DNA of 64,000 nucleotides from Brachyspira aalborgi (GTDB lineage Bacteria; Spirochaetota; Brachyspiria; Brachyspirales; Brachyspiraceae): NCBI RefSeq assembly GCF_008016455.1, contig NZ_SAXU01000001.1, positions 1,240,001 to 1,304,000 of the forward strand, read 5' to 3'. Shown piece by piece: positions 62,084 to 64,000 of this stretch (position 1 is its first letter; each line of letters starts with the position of its first letter). The notes under the pieces were generated by a model. It saw only the letters and a program-made list of their open reading frames with translations, ran no database searches and was not told where the DNA came from. The position numbers and the translations under genes were made by a program.

Positions 62084-62664
62084 TTAATTAAATATTAATT
62101 TTATTGATAGAGTTATGATAGTAAAATATTTATCTTATAGTTTAGGTTACCGTCAACCGTCAACCGTCAACCGTCAACCGTCAACCGTCAACCGTCAACC
62201 GTCAACCGTCAACCATGAGATAAATTTATTCTTTGCAAAATTTTTATATAAGTTAGTTCAGTTATTTTTTAATATAATTCATTGCGGGCTTAAAAAATTT
62301 AAGGCTTGGCAATCAACTTTTAAAAAATTTAATTTTAATAATTTTGAAATAATAAGTCTTTTAGATTATGGCTTTTGCTATAATTACGGCTTTAATCATA
62401 ATGAGAATAATCTAAAAAATTATAATCCTTCGGTTAATGAAAATTATAATTTTGCATTCGGTGAAAATTGCAATTTCGTAAAATATTTTAATTACGATTT
62501 TATAAACATTGAAAGCAAAAATTATAATTTGTCAAAAATCGGAAATTATAATTCTTTAAATGGTTCTTGTTATGGTTTTTGGCGTATTTATTGCATTTGC
62601 GATAATTTGAAGGATTTTTTATTTAATACGAAAAATCAAAAAAATTTTAAAAAGGAGAGAGAAA
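62084..62664 (+). other. right vsp leader with open frame spanning the heptamer array
   Basis: The leader of about 580 bases from the nearest promoter to the vsp start contains a frame opening at 62115 (MIVKYLSYSLGY). It passes through nine heptamers as RQPSTVN repeated three times and continues N/F/Y-rich (NNFEIISLLDYGF) past the vsp start to 62783, in a different frame from vsp. No strong ribosome site precedes 62115. I treat it as leader sequence, not a confident gene. Confidence 0.5.
62151..62213. repeat. CGTCAAC heptamer tandem array, 9 copies
   Basis: Nine perfect tandem copies (reverse complement of the left GTTGACG array, which has eight) are followed by CATGAGATAAATTTATTC, as in the left copy. 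Copy number therefore differs by one between otherwise matching arms. Confidence 0.97.
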
Positions 62665-63798
62665 ATGAAAAAGATTTTTCTAACAACAATAGCTTTGCTT
62701 TCTATGGCAAGCGCAACAATTTTCGGTATGTATGGTCCAGATTCAGATTGGATATTTTTTCTTACCGATGGAAACAGATTTAGAGCAAGAGCCGACCAAT
62801 TAGGTTTTACGCTTGGAAACGACACTATTAAAGGAACTTTTGGCTTCAGAAACAAAGGTTTCGGCGGACAGTTTGGCAAAATGCTAAACACAACGGATGG
62901 AGTAAATTATAACTTTAATCCTACAATTTCAATGGGACTTGGTTATACTTCTTCTTTAATCAGCGTTGGCGTTGGCTATAATGCAACCATAGGCTCGCAA
63001 AGATGGACAAAATATAACGGTAAAGCGGAAGGCAAAAAGACAGAAGCCGTAGCTCATACGCCTGTATTAGTTTTGAATGCAATGGATAATGCATTTAGAA
63101 TGGCTATTCCTATTCAAGTGGTTAATCTAGCAGACAAACGTGAAAACGGAGATAAAAGCAGATTCACCGCAGTAAGTTTGGACGCTCAATTTAGATATTA
63201 TACGGGTTTAGATTTCCTTCCTCAAATTAGATTATATTTAAGATATGGTAATTACGGTTATGAAGCTACTGAAGGAGGCACGAAAGATAAAGGCACATTT
63301 GCAGAAACTTTTGGATTTGATTTTAGATTATGGTTTGGTTCAATGGTTGAAGAAGTTGCGATTAATCCTATAATCAAAATTCAATATAACGGCGCTTTAG
63401 GAAAACAACATAATCAAACGAGAATTCAAGCCGCCGATTTGGTTAGTGCTACAACGACTATTGGCAGTTCAGGCTATACTCCTACTTGGGCAAAAGGCGC
63501 TTGGGATTTGAAAATAATTCCAGCTTTGGGAATAACTGCAAACAGCGATATAGTTTCATTGTATGTTGAGCCTTCATTAGGTTTCCAAATTAATCAAAAA
63601 GGAAGCGCAACAGACAACAAAGTTAAAGAACTTTACAGTTTATATTATGGCGCTTATGCAGAAATTTATATTACGCCTTTGAAAAACCTTGAATGGTATT
63701 TTGAAGTAGATTTAAATAACGGCGGAACTACTGCAGACCAAAGCGCTATAACATTTGCAAGCACTACGGGAATAACTTGGTATTTGCCAGCGCTTTAA
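62665..63798 (+). CDS. variable surface protein (Vsp family), right copy
   Basis: The 377 residues are the same kind of protein as 245-1423, with a signal peptide (MKKIFLTTIALLSMASATIFG), conserved strands such as GYTSSLISVGVGYNATIG and AMDNAFRMAIPIQVVNL, and an end TGITWYLPAL. Loops such as those near residues 60-75, 150-160, 205-215 and 245-275 differ from the left copy in sequence and length. AAAGGAGAGAG precedes the ATG. It is transcribed outward from the promoter array at 61799-62083. Confidence 0.9.
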   Translation: MKKIFLTTIALLSMASATIFGMYGPDSDWIFFLTDGNRFRARADQLGFTLGNDTIKGTFGFRNKGFGGQFGKMLNTTDGVNYNFNPTISMGLGYTSSLISVGVGYNATIGSQRWTKYNGKAEGKKTEAVAHTPVLVLNAMDNAFRMAIPIQVVNLADKRENGDKSRFTAVSLDAQFRYYTGLDFLPQIRLYLRYGNYGYEATEGGTKDKGTFAETFGFDFRLWFGSMVEEVAINPIIKIQYNGALGKQHNQTRIQAADLVSATTTIGSSGYTPTWAKGAWDLKIIPALGITANSDIVSLYVEPSLGFQINQKGSATDNKVKELYSLYYGAYAEIYITPLKNLEWYFEVDLNNGGTTADQSAITFASTTGITWYLPAL

Positions 63799-63822
63799 TA
63801 AATAGAAAGTAAATAAATTTAT

Positions 63823-63870
63823 AATAAGGGACTTGTCGATTGGCGAGTTCCTTATTTATAAGTTTTTTCT
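63823..63870 (+). terminator. terminator of the right vsp gene
   Basis: AATAAGGGACT pairs with AGTTCCTTATT and a T-rich run follows. It is the mirror image of the terminator at 186-219. Confidence 0.85.
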
Positions 63871-64000
63871 TTTGGAAAGAAATTCTTTTATTTTTTTGAT
63901 ACCAAAAAGAATAAATAATTTTTGTTATCAAAAAAGAATAAGAATTTTAATTTGCTTTACCAAAGGTTAGTAGAGAGATAAAAAGAAATAGTTTTTTTCT

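Larger units (their letters stand above)
61845..63955. repeat. right arm of the vsp-bearing inverted repeat
   Basis: This is the inverted counterpart of 85-2335. It runs from the promoter array through the heptamer array, leader, vsp gene and terminator to AT-rich near-palindromic DNA (ATCAAAAAAGAATAAG) that is also at the outer end of the left arm. Differences are an extra promoter unit, a ninth heptamer, a diverged leader and diverged vsp loops. Confidence 0.85.

Noticed and set aside
62115-62783. Predicted protein with RQPSTVN repeats as a real gene
   Set aside because: The repeats are just the heptamer array read in frame; the same array read from eight copies ends at once. No strong ribosome site or conserved domain. 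Kept only as a leader feature.

Overview
The window looks like a piece of a Brachyspira chromosome (order Brachyspirales, phylum Spirochaetes). The DNA is very AT-rich. It carries a FlaA periplasmic flagellar sheath protein, a spirochaetal FlaB flagellin, two Vsp-type variable surface proteins, and many lipoproteins with loose spirochaetal lipoboxes. The species cannot be fixed from the sequence alone. No tRNA, rRNA, CRISPR array, prophage or complete insertion sequence was found.

Layout. Both ends of the window (about 85-2335 and 61845-63955) are imperfect copies of the same ~2.1-2.2 kb block in inverted orientation. Each block has an outward-facing vsp gene, a long leader, a GTTGACG heptamer array (8 copies left, 9 right), a row of outward sigma-70-like promoters (4 left, 5 right) and an outer terminator. 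Between them lie about 59.5 kb of mostly housekeeping genes in short operons. 2484-5602 is a minus-strand group (isochorismatase-like hydrolase, tpiA, DUF3298-like protein, nth). 5720-8117 holds flaA1 and ftsA. 8282-10289 holds der-plsY. 10401-16814 holds transaldolase, an EamA transporter, tyrA and a giant DUF2723/TPR membrane protein. 16861-24022 holds a HAD phosphatase/dual-specificity phosphatase pair, a membrane protein, a ferredoxin-cupin pair, a Type ISP-like restriction-modification enzyme and a Crp/Fnr regulator. 24049-31017 holds ROK kinase, HtrA protease, a lauroyl-type acyltransferase, a large acidic protein, an SDR and a lipoprotein. 31235-34002 holds a DegT aminotransferase, a superoxide dismutase lipoprotein preceded by a broken copy of itself, and an outer-membrane-like protein. 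34012-36569 holds ffh-rpsP-khpA-rimM. 37121-42929 holds lipoproteins, an Rpn nuclease, a pseudouridine synthase, bactofilin, map and a zinc-peptidase-like protein. 43435-54406 holds flaB, HIRAN-holA, TetR, ComFB-like protein, aroF, aroC, thiN and a radical-SAM-like protein. 54420-61667 is a minus-strand block with TPR protein, rsmG, rsmI, a MazG-ankyrin fusion and a small ABC transporter.

How it fits together. Cell-surface and motility genes recur: vsp x2, flaA1, flaB, several lipoproteins, a possible glycosyltransferase, a possible cell-wall peptidase and a bactofilin. The most striking signals concern variable expression of surface proteins. (1) Long inverted vsp repeats could recombine, flipping the 59.5 kb segment or exchanging vsp segments. 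(2) The vsp leaders carry tandem promoters and a heptamer array whose copy number changes the reading frame of a leader ORF. (3) At 42458-42929 there is a lipoprotein gene that is absent from simple ORF calling because a CTTTG pentamer array near its start is at five copies, which puts it out of frame; three or six copies would restore a complete lipoprotein. Other points of note are a structured flaB leader, a perfect 14-bp inverted repeat centred at about -41.5 of a predicted promoter for the ferredoxin-cupin pair, a radical-SAM-like protein that has lost all three cluster cysteines, and a MazG-ankyrin fusion with an internal start.

All calls rest on reading the sequence and remembered family motifs; no database search was run.
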